DNA of 64,000 nucleotides from Paenibacillus xylanexedens (GCF_007676705.1 NZ_VEBF01000005.1:62001-126000); one strand, 5' to 3'; positions 1 through 7,962 are shown, counted from the first letter of the stretch. The notes: generated by a model from the sequence alone, not told the origin. Numbers and translations are program-made.

Positions 1-187
1 ATTGATCTAATGTTTCCAGTTAGCTTAACGCCTGCGTCCGGTCTACAACTTTATTATTGTGGCTTAATTCTTCTTTTCAAATCTTCATTTCATCGAACAC
101 AATAGTTCTTTTGCATTTCTCTACTCCATGCGTTACTATCTTTATATCGACAAATATGTAGGTCTATAAAAGGAGGTCCTCACGTCC

Positions 188-772
188 ATGTGCCCCCGTA
201 CTAAAGAACAAAATGAGCTCATACGTATGCAGCGCAGAGAACAGATCCTGGACGTCGCCGCGCGCTCCTACTTTCGCACGGGAGGCAGCTTTGATATTCG
301 CGATGTCGCCCGCGAGGCAGGGCTTGGTTACGGCACAGTATACCATTATTATCCTAACCGGCATTTATTAATAGAAGATGTGTTGGGGAGCGGCTTCGAG
401 CGATGCGAGCAAGTTATCACACAATGGGCGAACATCACCGACAGCCCCTCGGATGACAGACAGTTGTTGACGTATTGTACAGCGCTGCTCCAGCTCTGGC
501 AATCAGACGCTCGCGCATATCTCGTCTACAAAATGGCAGCGGAGCATTATGCAGGCTTGCCTGAGAGGGATCGACATCACGCCAAGAGAAGATTTATGGA
601 ACGACTGTACGTACCACTCCAAACGATCGCCCAGTGCGAAGACGACAGCGTCGACCATATGCTTGCCGTGCTGGTCGGTTGCTGTGGGGTCTACTACTAT
701 GCGGGCAATTCCGACCTGGACGTTGATCGAATCGCCCGACTCGCTATGCAAGCTATTACGAAGGGGTCCTGA
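188..772 (+). CDS. TetR/AcrR family transcriptional regulator
   Basis: This 194-residue protein has the TetR layout: an N-terminal helix-turn-helix at about residues 15-62 (IRDVAREAGLGYGTVYHYYP is the typical recognition-helix segment) and an all-helical ligand-binding remainder that is not conserved enough to name a ligand. GGAGG lies about 11 nt before the ATG at 188, which supports this start. Its TGA at 770-772 is followed by the ATG of a methionine aminopeptidase gene at 780, and the probable ribosome-binding site of that gene (AAGGGG, 761-766) sits inside the last tetR codons, so the two are almost certainly cotranscribed and perhaps translationally coupled. Inference: it represses its own operon and responds to a small molecule. 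The family call is secure; the ligand and targets are not visible. Confidence 0.9.
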   Translation: MCPRTKEQNELIRMQRREQILDVAARSYFRTGGSFDIRDVAREAGLGYGTVYHYYPNRHLLIEDVLGSGFERCEQVITQWANITDSPSDDRQLLTYCTALLQLWQSDARAYLVYKMAAEHYAGLPERDRHHAKRRFMERLYVPLQTIAQCEDDSVDHMLAVLVGCCGVYYYAGNSDLDVDRIARLAMQAITKGS

Positions 773-779
773 TACGAAC

Positions 780-1526
780 ATGATCATTTTAAAAAGCAAG
801 CATGAAATCGAATCCATCAGTAAGGCATGTCAAGTGGTGGCTGAATGCCATCGTACAATTGCCCCACTCATCAAACCGGGCATCACAACCAATGAGATTG
901 AGCGCATATTCGAGGACATTATTTTGAAGCACGGCGCCAAGCCATATCAAAAGGGATACAAGGGCTATCCATATGCGACCTGTGCCTCCGTCAACGACGT
1001 AATCGCACATGGCTTCCCTAGCAATAAGCCACTTGAGGAAGGCGATATTGTGACGATCGACACGGTCGCGGAGCTAGACGGCTGGCTCGGCGATTCGGCC
1101 TGGAGCTATGCGGTTGGGCAAATCTCACCGACGGCCGAGAAGTTGATGCGCGTCACGAAGGAATGTCTTGACCTGGGCATCAAGCAGGCGCAGCCCGGCA
1201 ATCGACTCGGGGATGTAACAAGCGTGATTCAACGGCATGCGGAATCGCACGGCTTCGGTGTCGTGCGCGACCTTCTAGCCCATGGCATCGGCCGTGACCT
1301 GCACGAGGAGCCAACGTATATGCATGTAGGCAAGCCCGGAAAAGGCCTCCGTATCAAGGAGGGTATGGTGTTCACGATTGAGCCCATGATCACCGAAGGC
1401 ACCTACTTCATGACACTTGATTCTGACGGCTGGACCGCACGGACGATGGACAACAAGCTTGCCGCTCAATACGAGCACACAATCGCCATCACAGCTGAAG
1501 GTCCACAAATTCTGACCGCGCAATAG
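780..1526 (+). CDS. map: Type I methionine aminopeptidase
   Basis: The 248-residue product removes the N-terminal methionine from nascent cytosolic proteins. It has the full pita-bread fold signature. The metal ligands of the E. coli enzyme all have counterparts: Asp in VTIDT, Asp in LGDSAW, His in HGIGRDLHEEP, Glu in TIEPM and Glu in QYEHT; the substrate-side His is in VIAHGFPS. Reading continues upstream in the same frame to 549, but that part overlaps tetR in another frame and has no family similarity. The ATG at 780 matches the usual type I length and is preceded by AAGGGG. The pairing with a TetR gene, away from the ribosomal-protein context of the housekeeping map gene, suggests a second, inducible copy. 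A degenerate copy of its last third lies at 7679-7847. Confidence 0.93.
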   Translation: MIILKSKHEIESISKACQVVAECHRTIAPLIKPGITTNEIERIFEDIILKHGAKPYQKGYKGYPYATCASVNDVIAHGFPSNKPLEEGDIVTIDTVAELDGWLGDSAWSYAVGQISPTAEKLMRVTKECLDLGIKQAQPGNRLGDVTSVIQRHAESHGFGVVRDLLAHGIGRDLHEEPTYMHVGKPGKGLRIKEGMVFTIEPMITEGTYFMTLDSDGWTARTMDNKLAAQYEHTIAITAEGPQILTAQ

Positions 1527-1533
1527 AAAAAAA

Positions 1534-1561
1534 GAAGTCGACCAATGAATTGGTCGACTTC
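1534..1561. terminator. Perfect 13-bp hairpin after map
   Basis: GAAGTCGACCAAT and ATTGGTCGACTTC form a perfect stem with a two-base gap. There is no T run on the plus side. The run of seven A just before it makes a T tract on the minus strand, so as an intrinsic terminator it would work better for leftward transcripts. It is part of the segment duplicated at 7679-7951. Confidence 0.6.
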
Positions 1562-1712
1562 ACAATGGATTAATTATGCTACTCAATCGCCGTCTAACAA
1601 GTATAATTCGCTACGCTAACCTGCTCGTTAACTTAATGAATTAAAGAGGAAAAGAACCATTTAGTTATATGCCTAATCGGTAATCGGACTATGTTCTTGT
1701 CCATTCCGGCAA

Positions 1713-1758
1713 TCGGTACAAGTTCATGTCCTTGGTTCGGGACACGAACTTGTACCGA
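1713..1758. repeat. Long palindromic intergenic repeat
   Basis: TCGGTACAAGTTC (1713-1725) and GAACTTGTACCGA (1746-1758) are perfect 13-bp inverted arms, with an inner TGTCC/GGACA pairing that extends the stem to about 19 bp. Similar sequence occurs at 15733-15774 and 16391-16430, with half copies near 19435-19449 and 21862-21890. It stands immediately before a repeated terminator (1761-1790). Confidence 0.75.
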
Positions 1759-1760
1759 TA

Positions 1761-1790
1761 AAATAAAAAAGCCGCTAAATTAGCGACTTC
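1761..1790 (-). terminator. Repeated-type intrinsic terminator for marR-GNAT gene
   Basis: On the minus strand AAGTCGCTAA pairs with TTAGCGGCTT (one G-U pair) and a T run follows. It lies about 70 bp past the stop of the MarR-GNAT gene. The same hairpin recurs at 15783, 19453, 31371, 53575 and 60588. Confidence 0.8.
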
Positions 1791-1855
1791 AATGGGAAAA
1801 TGTTCTTGTCCCTCGACATGTCACTAATGTCCCCTGCCCTCTGAATCCATAGGGG

Positions 1856-2788
1856 TTATTTTGCACTTAAATCATTTTGTAACTTTAGTTCCCAATGTTC
1901 ATCCACAAGGTCTTGCCCCCACATGAATTGCTCATTTGCTTCAGTTAGCTCAAATCCGAATTTACTATATAATCTTCGAGCTGTTTTCAGTTGACTTACC
2001 GTTTCTAAAGATAATTTTTCATATTGCGTTTTTTGGCAATATTTAATTAATGTTTGTATTAATTTCGTTCCTACACCTTTTCCACGAACAGACGAATCAA
2101 TAATGAACCATCTTAATAGAGCTGTTTTATCATCTTTTTTGACTAAACCTATGCATCCAGCAAATTCCCCATCTACTTCTGCAATCCATATCTTTTCGAT
2201 CTTTGCTTCAAAAGTACTTCGGAGATACCCTATAAAATTTTCATCAAATCCACAGTTTTCTGTATAGAATTCTCTTTGTTTCTCAATCATTATTTCCTTA
2301 TCATCGTCTGTATATTGATCTCGTATAGTAACAACCGATTCATATTCATTATGTTGTTTGGTTAATATATTTTCAATTGTCACCATTGAATCCAAAAGTT
2401 TTTGTTGATCTCTCAAACTAATATCTTCGAAAAGCTTCACTATTTGTTGATTAGCTTTATTTTCTAAACTCTGATAAACATCTTTTCCTTCTGAAGTCAA
2501 ATGGAGAAAGAAAACACGACTATCATTTTCGCATTTTTCCTTATAGATAATATTTTTATTTTCAAAACTTTTTAATACTCTACTGACATATCCCTTATCT
2601 AATTTTAATTCTTCTTGTAATACTCTTGCCGTACAAGCATTTATTTTATTAATTTCATATAACATTCTAATCTCTGGTAAAGATAAAGAGTCATCATACA
2701 CATGTTGATTAAAGAAAGATTGGTAGTTAAGATAAAAACGATTGAATTTTCTGATTCCGCTGACTAAAGAAAGATTAGGTTGTGGCAT
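1856..2788 (-). CDS. MarR-type regulator fused to GNAT acetyltransferase
   Basis: The 310-residue protein combines two domains. Residues about 1-145 are a MarR winged helix (LPEIRMLYEINK, then a recognition region around LDKGYVSRVLKSFENKNII and a wing with DSRVFFLHLT). Residues about 155-305 are a GNAT fold, with the acetyl-CoA loop RGKGVGTKLI and the C-terminal pair ARRLYSKFGFEL. Such fusions are known in Gram-positive and other bacteria, and the acetyl-acceptor is generally unknown. TAGGAG precedes the ATG. Upstream lie two copies of AGTTGA-N5-TCAACT, the kind of site a MarR dimer would use for autoregulation (inference). It is followed by a strong terminator, so it is probably a single-gene unit. 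Confidence 0.9.
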   Translation of the reverse strand: MPQPNLSLVSGIRKFNRFYLNYQSFFNQHVYDDSLSLPEIRMLYEINKINACTARVLQEELKLDKGYVSRVLKSFENKNIIYKEKCENDSRVFFLHLTSEGKDVYQSLENKANQQIVKLFEDISLRDQQKLLDSMVTIENILTKQHNEYESVVTIRDQYTDDDKEIMIEKQREFYTENCGFDENFIGYLRSTFEAKIEKIWIAEVDGEFAGCIGLVKKDDKTALLRWFIIDSSVRGKGVGTKLIQTLIKYCQKTQYEKLSLETVSQLKTARRLYSKFGFELTEANEQFMWGQDLVDEHWELKLQNDLSAK

Positions 2789-2816
2789 GATAAAAAAAAC
2801 TCCTACAAATTAAATT

Positions 2817-2872
2817 AGTTGACAAAATCAACTTATTAAAAATTATAAGTAATTTAGTTGAAGAAATCAACT
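2817..2872. promoter_or_regulatory. Two AGTTGA-N5-TCAACT operator palindromes
   Basis: AGTTGACAAAATCAACT (2817-2833) and AGTTGAAGAAATCAACT (2856-2872) are 17-bp palindromes spaced 39 bp start to start, 28-84 bp upstream of the MarR-GNAT start codon. Their symmetry and position fit autoregulation by a MarR dimer; binding is inferred. Confidence 0.7.
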
Positions 2873-2948
2873 ATTTTTTGGAGTTATTAAAATCTTCTAG
2901 CTTAACCTACAAAAGACCATCTTGAATCATGAATTGCAACATTTTTTC

Positions 2949-3140
2949 ATGGTAAAAAAAATACAGGATTTCCGACGGTACTCCTTAGAATTAAAATTGG
3001 AGGCGGCCCGGCTGGTCAACGAAGTACATATGAGAAGTCGCGAAACGTTTGGATATTCAAAATGATCTCAGGTACAAGTATGGGCTACGAAAACGAAGCA
3101 CGGAATGATTTTAGAACCTGCCACATCTAAACGAGGAATA
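2949..3140 (+). mobile_element. Decayed IS3-family OrfA (transposase) remnant
   Basis: Starting at the ATG at 2949, the three plus frames read in succession give fragments of an IS3-type OrfA: FRRYSLELKLEAARLVNEVH and MRSRE, then RLDIQNDLRYKYGLRKRS, then KHGMILEPATSKRG. At least two frameshifts separate them, no OrfB follows, and no terminal repeats were found. This is the dead N-terminal part of an insertion-sequence gene. It sits between a regulator gene and the start of a region rich in broken genes. Confidence 0.7.
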
Positions 3141-3153
3141 ATTGATTTGCTAA

Positions 3154-5100
3154 TTATTCGAAACGAATCTCATCTATCCAGATTGTACTTTTGCCACCAT
3201 GCCAGAATGTCATCGTCAGTTGTCCGGGGCTGCTGCGATCTACATCCTTCGCTGCCAAATCAATTTCAACTTCTTTGAAGCTGGTTGTTACCGTATCCCC
3301 ACTGAAAGCTGCTAGTGTTTGGGTCACTCCGCCGGTCGAGAGCTGTATATGATGTTGTTCACCGCCATTTGCACCTTTGATTTTAATTATCATCTTTGAA
3401 TAACTCCCGACGTTCTGCTTAATATCAGAGCCAAACCATCCGTTATTGTTATACTGAAGCTTCAAAGCCCCTGATTCAATGACACCAGCATCGTTTACAA
3501 ACCCGTTTGCTCCCGCCCATTTGCCAATATCATTGCTTCCCGGCCAGCTCATTGAATCGTCAAATTCATTCAGGAGTAAACCACTCGTCCCGCTACTATA
3601 ACCGCCGTCATATGGAGTTTGGGTCAAACTATACGAAAGTGTATTTTCAGACCTCAAGCTATCGAAAGGACCGATGTTCTGGTTAGCAGGCTCCATGCCA
3701 ATGCCCACTTTTCCGAGCGGTGTCCTGCCGCCTGTGTAATAATTTGAATTGGCAAATCTAGCGCTCGGACTATTGCCATACGGGTCAAGAATGGAAAGCG
3801 CCAAGGTGTAAGAACCCTCCGGCATGTTGGAAGGGATATCAAATTCACCGGAAACTCGCTGAACCGAAGGCGTTTGATCATATTGACGCGTAGAGCTATC
3901 CCAATCGTCACCTGGCATCCAATTCCGAATATCCACATTGTTGAAAATGCCCTTCCAAGCAACTGTGCGATCGCTTCTCAGCAAGCTGGCTTCAACGGGC
4001 CAGCTATAATAGAACGGAGTAGAACCTTTGTTTACAACTTGAAAAGATACTTTCATTTTCTCACCCGGCTGCACGCTTTCCGAAAATGTCGCCTGATTGA
4101 TGACGAATCGATATCCCAGTTCCTTCTGCATCAGTGTGGCTCCCTGAGAGACAGCCGGATTTTTGGCATCGTACAGATCAATCCACCCCAAACTGGTTGT
4201 ATGCGTCTTTTTGATCCAATCGATAACATAATTCCGATGCCTTATATCGCTTAACGTATCATTCGGAGAATCGCCAGGCTGGTTATGTTTCTGTCCCCAA
4301 TCATAAGCAACCTCGCCACCGTTGACTTGCGTTCTCCAGTTATCTCTAGCAATAATGCCTTCCCCACCTTCCAGATCATCAATTAAAGCAAATGAGTCCC
4401 ACAGAAGTCCGAAATCATAATTCTGGAACGTATCGGGATAACGCACTTGAACTTTCTTGTTTTGAAAAGCTTGCTCAGCAGCGTCGCCTAAAGCTGTCTG
4501 GAAGCTGAGCGGAATCCGGTCGGTCCCATCGGCAAGTTGATCTGGATAAATATGATGTTCTCCCCAATTACCCCACAATCCCAGCTCCACATAAGCAACA
4601 CGGGGATCGCTATCCCATGCTTGACCAAGCTTTTGAATAAATGCAGCAAGACGATCTTTCAATATATTTGTTGTCCAGCGTGTAGCCACGTCGCCACTAG
4701 GAACTCCTTGAGGCCAAAATTCTCCTTCGTTCGGATATACGATGAGAACGCGAGGAATAACTTTTTTATTCTGGCTTTCAATCCCTGCCCAGGCTGCATT
4801 GCTCCAATCCATGATTTTCTGAACAGAGTCCGATGACACATTTTCCAAGTCCGTGTATTTGATATAGTGCTTAAACACAGTTCCGTATTCATGATTCGGA
4901 AATTTGGTGTCATTCATAAACCGAGTAGGTCTAAATCCCTTAAAAGGGTTCTTGAAAGCCTCTTGCGTTTCAGTTAGATTAACGGTGATCGTACTAGCAG
5001 CTGCTGACGACGTTTTAGGAAACAGTACCGCTAATGGATCTCCTATTAATAGCCCAAGAGTTAATAACATGGTCATTGTTTTTAGTAATTTACTTTTCAT
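3154..5100 (-). CDS. Secreted DUF4832-type protein with C-terminal carbohydrate-binding-like domain
   Basis: The product is about 648 residues. It has a cleavable signal peptide (basic MKSKLLK, hydrophobic core, SSAAAS near residue 35), then a TIM-barrel-like region rich in aromatic and acidic residues (KNPFKGFRP, VELGLWGNWGEHH, LIDDLEGGEG) characteristic of DUF4832 proteins. These resemble glycoside hydrolases but have no settled activity. The last 140 residues or so look like a beta-sandwich carbohydrate-binding module. The reading frame extends five codons to a TTG at 5115, but GGAGGA sits 7 nt before the ATG at 5100, so that is the better start. It stands alone. A role in extracellular polysaccharide binding or cleavage is inference. 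Confidence 0.75.
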   Translation of the reverse strand: MKSKLLKTMTMLLTLGLLIGDPLAVLFPKTSSAAASTITVNLTETQEAFKNPFKGFRPTRFMNDTKFPNHEYGTVFKHYIKYTDLENVSSDSVQKIMDWSNAAWAGIESQNKKVIPRVLIVYPNEGEFWPQGVPSGDVATRWTTNILKDRLAAFIQKLGQAWDSDPRVAYVELGLWGNWGEHHIYPDQLADGTDRIPLSFQTALGDAAEQAFQNKKVQVRYPDTFQNYDFGLLWDSFALIDDLEGGEGIIARDNWRTQVNGGEVAYDWGQKHNQPGDSPNDTLSDIRHRNYVIDWIKKTHTTSLGWIDLYDAKNPAVSQGATLMQKELGYRFVINQATFSESVQPGEKMKVSFQVVNKGSTPFYYSWPVEASLLRSDRTVAWKGIFNNVDIRNWMPGDDWDSSTRQYDQTPSVQRVSGEFDIPSNMPEGSYTLALSILDPYGNSPSARFANSNYYTGGRTPLGKVGIGMEPANQNIGPFDSLRSENTLSYSLTQTPYDGGYSSGTSGLLLNEFDDSMSWPGSNDIGKWAGANGFVNDAGVIESGALKLQYNNNGWFGSDIKQNVGSYSKMIIKIKGANGGEQHHIQLSTGGVTQTLAAFSGDTVTTSFKEVEIDLAAKDVDRSSPGQLTMTFWHGGKSTIWIDEIRFE

Positions 5101-5867
5101 CAATGGTTCCTCCAAAATCTGATATAAACTTACTTTTTGTTAGTGTTAAATCAAGTTTGTAATAAACATTAGTTTCCCAAGCGATTTATACAGTATGTAG
5201 CCATCTTTCCTGAATTGTTGTTTGCTCGACAATTAACACTATGAATGAAACACTGTTTTTTCGAACTTGATTTCACCTCGCCTACCTTTTGTCAATAATT
5301 TACTCCAAGATTCTATTCTTTCATCCTTCATTCGTCAAATTAAAATAATTCTAATTGTAATTCAAATCCTCTTTAAGAAATTCAAACTAACTCCGACCTC
5401 GAAAAAATCAAAAGACATCAATTTCTACTTTTTAAGGTGTGAAAATGGCGGATCCATATCGGTCGAATATGATTGATTAACGTGACGGCTCCGTTGAGTA
5501 GTACTGTTGGAGCGATGCCGAAGCTTCTTAATACGTCCATCAGCGTTTCGGTCTTCATACGCATTATGCAGGTCGTGTTATCGTTAACTTAGCTTGCTTC
5601 TTTGTGAAATGTGTTCATAAAAAACTGCAGCTTCAGCCACTTCATGGTCAAATAACCAACGGATTAAATTGCATTTGTGAACATCGAGTTCGTCTTGTTC
5701 TTAATAATTTTTTTAGGTTTGATGCCCTTTTTTCGCCTTCATATTAAGCATACTGATATATATATACACTATCCTTCCTGATAGTAACTATCAATAAAGT
5801 GCGTACTATATTTAAAAAAGTATTTAATTTATACTAACCTTAATTTAAAGAAAAGGAGACAAAAACA
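5101..5867. other. Intergenic region with possible decayed minus-strand reading
   Basis: This 767-bp gap holds the promoter regions of the divergent flanking genes. On the minus strand two protein-like stretches without good starts lie in different frames: 5584-5700 (contains HKCNLIRWLFDHEVAEAAVF) and 5418-5564 (contains LMDVLRSFGIAPTVLLNGA). They could be pieces of one frameshifted gene of unknown family, or chance. I see no convincing intact gene. Confidence 0.35.
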
Positions 5868-6251
5868 ATGACTAAAATCAAAACCTACAATCACGATCTT
5901 TGGGATCATGGCATCAGTCAAGGCTATAGCGTCAACGGCACCATTTATATTTCGGGACAATTTTCCCACGATACGGAGGGCGCATTCGTTGGCGAGGGCG
6001 ATATCGAGGCACAAACCCTGCAGACGCTTGCGAATCTCGATCGCGTACTGGCAGAATTTGGTGTTACAAAGTCGAACCTCGCATATGTGGAGATTTATCT
6101 GACAAACGCACAAGAGCATATCGAGTCATGCATCCACCTCTTCAAGGAATACATGGGACAACACCGGCCTGCGGGCAGCTGCATCGGTGTGACATACTTG
6201 GCGTCACCTGAGCAGCTGATTGAAATCAGTGCCGTTGCACACACAGACTAA
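5868..6251 (+). CDS. RidA/YjgF family protein (atypical active site)
   Basis: This 127-residue protein belongs to the RidA (YjgF/YER057c/UK114) superfamily, small trimers that in the archetype hydrolyse reactive enamine/imine intermediates from PLP enzymes. Visible marks are VNGTIYISGQFS near the start, QTLQTLANLDRVLAEFG in the middle and LIEISAVA at the end. The catalytic arginine of RidA lies in a P-A-R-S context; here the aligned stretch reads HRPAGSCIG, so that arginine is replaced by glycine. The classic deaminase reaction is therefore doubtful and it may belong to another Rid subgroup. AAGGAGA lies 8 nt before the ATG and a strong terminator follows, so it is monocistronic. Confidence 0.85.
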   Translation: MTKIKTYNHDLWDHGISQGYSVNGTIYISGQFSHDTEGAFVGEGDIEAQTLQTLANLDRVLAEFGVTKSNLAYVEIYLTNAQEHIESCIHLFKEYMGQHRPAGSCIGVTYLASPEQLIEISAVAHTD

Positions 6252-6302
6252 CTAGACCACTATTCTTTTATGGCTTGAAAATATATTACGGTCAGCGTAA
6301 AG

Positions 6303-6340
6303 AAACTGCAGCGGAGCAATTTATCGGCTGCAGTTTTATA
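6303..6340 (+). terminator. Intrinsic terminator of the RidA-family gene
   Basis: AAACTGCAGC (6303-6312) pairs with GCTGCAGTTT (6327-6336) and is followed by TT on the plus strand, 52 bp past the stop codon. Confidence 0.8.
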
Positions 6341-6403
6341 TTGAGCTATCATTAACGTAATGGAACAAGAAGTGAAGATTTCTATGTGATAGTTTTTGAA
6401 TGC

Positions 6404-6603
6404 TTAAAAGACAATCATCTCATTAATCACTATCTGATGGTTGTTCAATGCAAATGCAACTTCACCAGCGATACTTGCAGGCTCGGTTCCAAATATGCTG
6501 CAATCTTCAAAGATAGTAATTTCGGATTTGAAATGGCTTCAAGTAACTCTGCTCCTTCTTCTAGTTTTACAGAGATCATTCCCCTAATTGTTATTTTGTT
6601 TTA
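6404..6603 (-). pseudogene. Frameshifted remnant of a small unknown gene
   Basis: Reading leftward, one frame gives GMISVKLEEGAELLEAIS and a second gives SEITIFEDCSIFGTEPASIA followed by GEVAFALNNHQIVINEMIVF and a TAA at 6404-6406. Joined, they make a plausible alpha/beta protein of about 65 residues interrupted by one frameshift near 6545. There is no good start or ribosome-binding site. I do not recognise the family with confidence. Confidence 0.35.
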
Positions 6604-6609
6604 AAAAGA

Positions 6610-6646
6610 GAAATGCGCCCGTACCTATAATGTGCGGGCGCATTTC
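6610..6646 (-). terminator. Strong hairpin, leftward terminator
   Basis: GAAATGCGCCCG and CGGGCGCATTTC form a perfect 12-bp stem. On the minus strand it is followed by TCTTTTT. It lies 120 bp downstream of the secreted repeat-protein gene that ends at 6768. Confidence 0.7.
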
Positions 6647-6767
6647 TGACGATAGGATTTATCATTTCAGGAGATTACTTAGAGTCTCTTCCTTTTGTAT
6701 TACATCTGAACTCATTATATTAACCTTACTGTTAGCTTAATGAATTAACGAGAAAAAGAACCGGACT

Positions 6768-7493
6768 TTATATGCCGTAATTTGTTTTCAATCGGTCATT
6801 GATAACAAAGGTACCTGAGTATGTCGAATAGATAATTTCATTTCCTGCAACGTTATCCTGGTTATAAATACCCGCAAGCGTCCAATTGGCAGGCATGTCG
6901 TAAGTGTCCCAAGTGCCTGTGGTTTCGTGGAAAATTTTAATACCGCCAACGACTCCCATATTCAATGCGATTTCGGCACCGGGTACACCGTCCAAATCGG
7001 AAATGCCCCCTGATATGAGAATCCAATTGCCGCCTATGTCATAATCTTTCATGGTTCCTGTTTTATCATGCAGGAACCTAAGATTTCCGTTAACGTTAAA
7101 CACTAACTCTGCTCCGGCAACGCCGTCTGTATCTGCAATGCCTCCTTTTAAGAGCCACCAATTGCTGTCCATAGGGTAGCTGCTCGTTGTCTGTGACGCA
7201 TCGTGTACAATTTTTACGGTACCGCTTACATTAAAGATAAGATCAATCCCTGGAGATCCATCCGTATCCGCTGCCCCCATTATAAACCAGTTGCTTGCAA
7301 GGGGGTATGTACGGGAGCTGCCGTCGGATTCTTTAATTGTGATATTGGAGCCGCTATTGTAGACGGTTTCAATAGCTCCGTCGCCATCCGTATCCCAACC
7401 ACCCATTACAATATCGGCTGCGTAACTCGTGGGCAAATACGCGAAGAACAGTATTGTGGCCATTACAAATAGACCCAGTAGCCTTTTTTTCAT
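6768..7493 (-). CDS. Secreted protein of tandem DxDGxxGxE repeats
   Basis: The 241-residue product has a signal peptide ending around TSYAA (residue 25) and then five tandem units of about 43 residues, the last truncated. Each begins with an acidic loop (DTDGDGAIE, DTDGSPGID, DTDGVAGAE, DLDGVPGAE, then NQDNVAGNE), followed by two or three beta strands and a W-containing turn (NW). The loops resemble the calcium-binding D-x-D-G motifs of FG-GAP/VCBS-type beta-propeller repeats, which suggests a small extracellular propeller or solenoid. No catalytic motif is visible. GGAGGG precedes the ATG. Function unknown; binding to cell surface or carbohydrate is only a guess. Confidence 0.75.
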   Translation of the reverse strand: MKKRLLGLFVMATILFFAYLPTSYAADIVMGGWDTDGDGAIETVYNSGSNITIKESDGSSRTYPLASNWFIMGAADTDGSPGIDLIFNVSGTVKIVHDASQTTSSYPMDSNWWLLKGGIADTDGVAGAELVFNVNGNLRFLHDKTGTMKDYDIGGNWILISGGISDLDGVPGAEIALNMGVVGGIKIFHETTGTWDTYDMPANWTLAGIYNQDNVAGNEIIYSTYSGTFVINDRLKTNYGI

Positions 7494-7678
7494 TTGATAA
7501 TCCCTCCAATAGTAAATTTGTACCTACGAAGATAATACTTCTATTTATAAGATAGAAACCCCTTCTTTTAATGTAATTTTTGACAAAATTTTACCACTGA
7601 CGTTGCGTTAATTTTATCTGGATGTTCATAATCTTCTGTCTTTACATCGTCTCGCACCGATCAAGGAGCCACAAGGGA

Positions 7679-7847
7679 GGAGGGTATGGTGTTCACGATT
7701 GAGCCCATGATCACCGAAGGCACCTACTTCATAACACTTAATTCTGACGACTGGACCTCACGGACGATGGACAACAAGCTCGCCGCTCAATACGAGCATA
7801 CGATCGCCATCACAGCTGAAGGTCCACAAATTCTGACGGCGCAATAG
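7679..7847 (+). pseudogene. Degenerate 3' fragment of a second map copy
   Basis: From 7679 the sequence matches 1358-1524 of map and its flank. It encodes MVFTIEPMITEGTYFITLNS and ends QYEHTIAITAEGPQILTAQ with the same TAG. Only about the last 54 codons of methionine aminopeptidase remain, without the catalytic Asp and His residues, so it cannot be active. The frame is still open, so the copy is recent or under little decay. Confidence 0.85.
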
Positions 7848-7951
7848 AAAAAAAGAAGTCGATCAACGAAATGGTCGACTTCACAATGGATTAATTATGC
7901 TACTCAATCGCCGTCTAACAAGTATTATTCGCTACGCTAACCTGCCCGTTA
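7679..7951 (+). repeat. 273-bp duplication of the map 3' end and flank
   Basis: 7679-7951 aligns without gaps to 1358-1630, with about 13 differences (roughly 95 percent identity). The match runs through the map stop codon, the downstream hairpin and the intergenic element ending CTGCCCGTTA. Just before the break the copy reads ATCAAGGAG, as map does, but with about 12 extra bases inserted. Confidence 0.85.
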
Positions 7952-7962
7952 GATGAACAAAA

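Noticed and set aside
549-779. In-frame N-terminal extension of methionine aminopeptidase
   Set aside because: It lies inside tetR in another frame and has no similarity to the family; the ATG at 780 gives normal length.
5267-5476. 69-residue plus-strand open frame
   Set aside because: AT-rich, low-complexity basic composition, no ribosome-binding site; probably chance.
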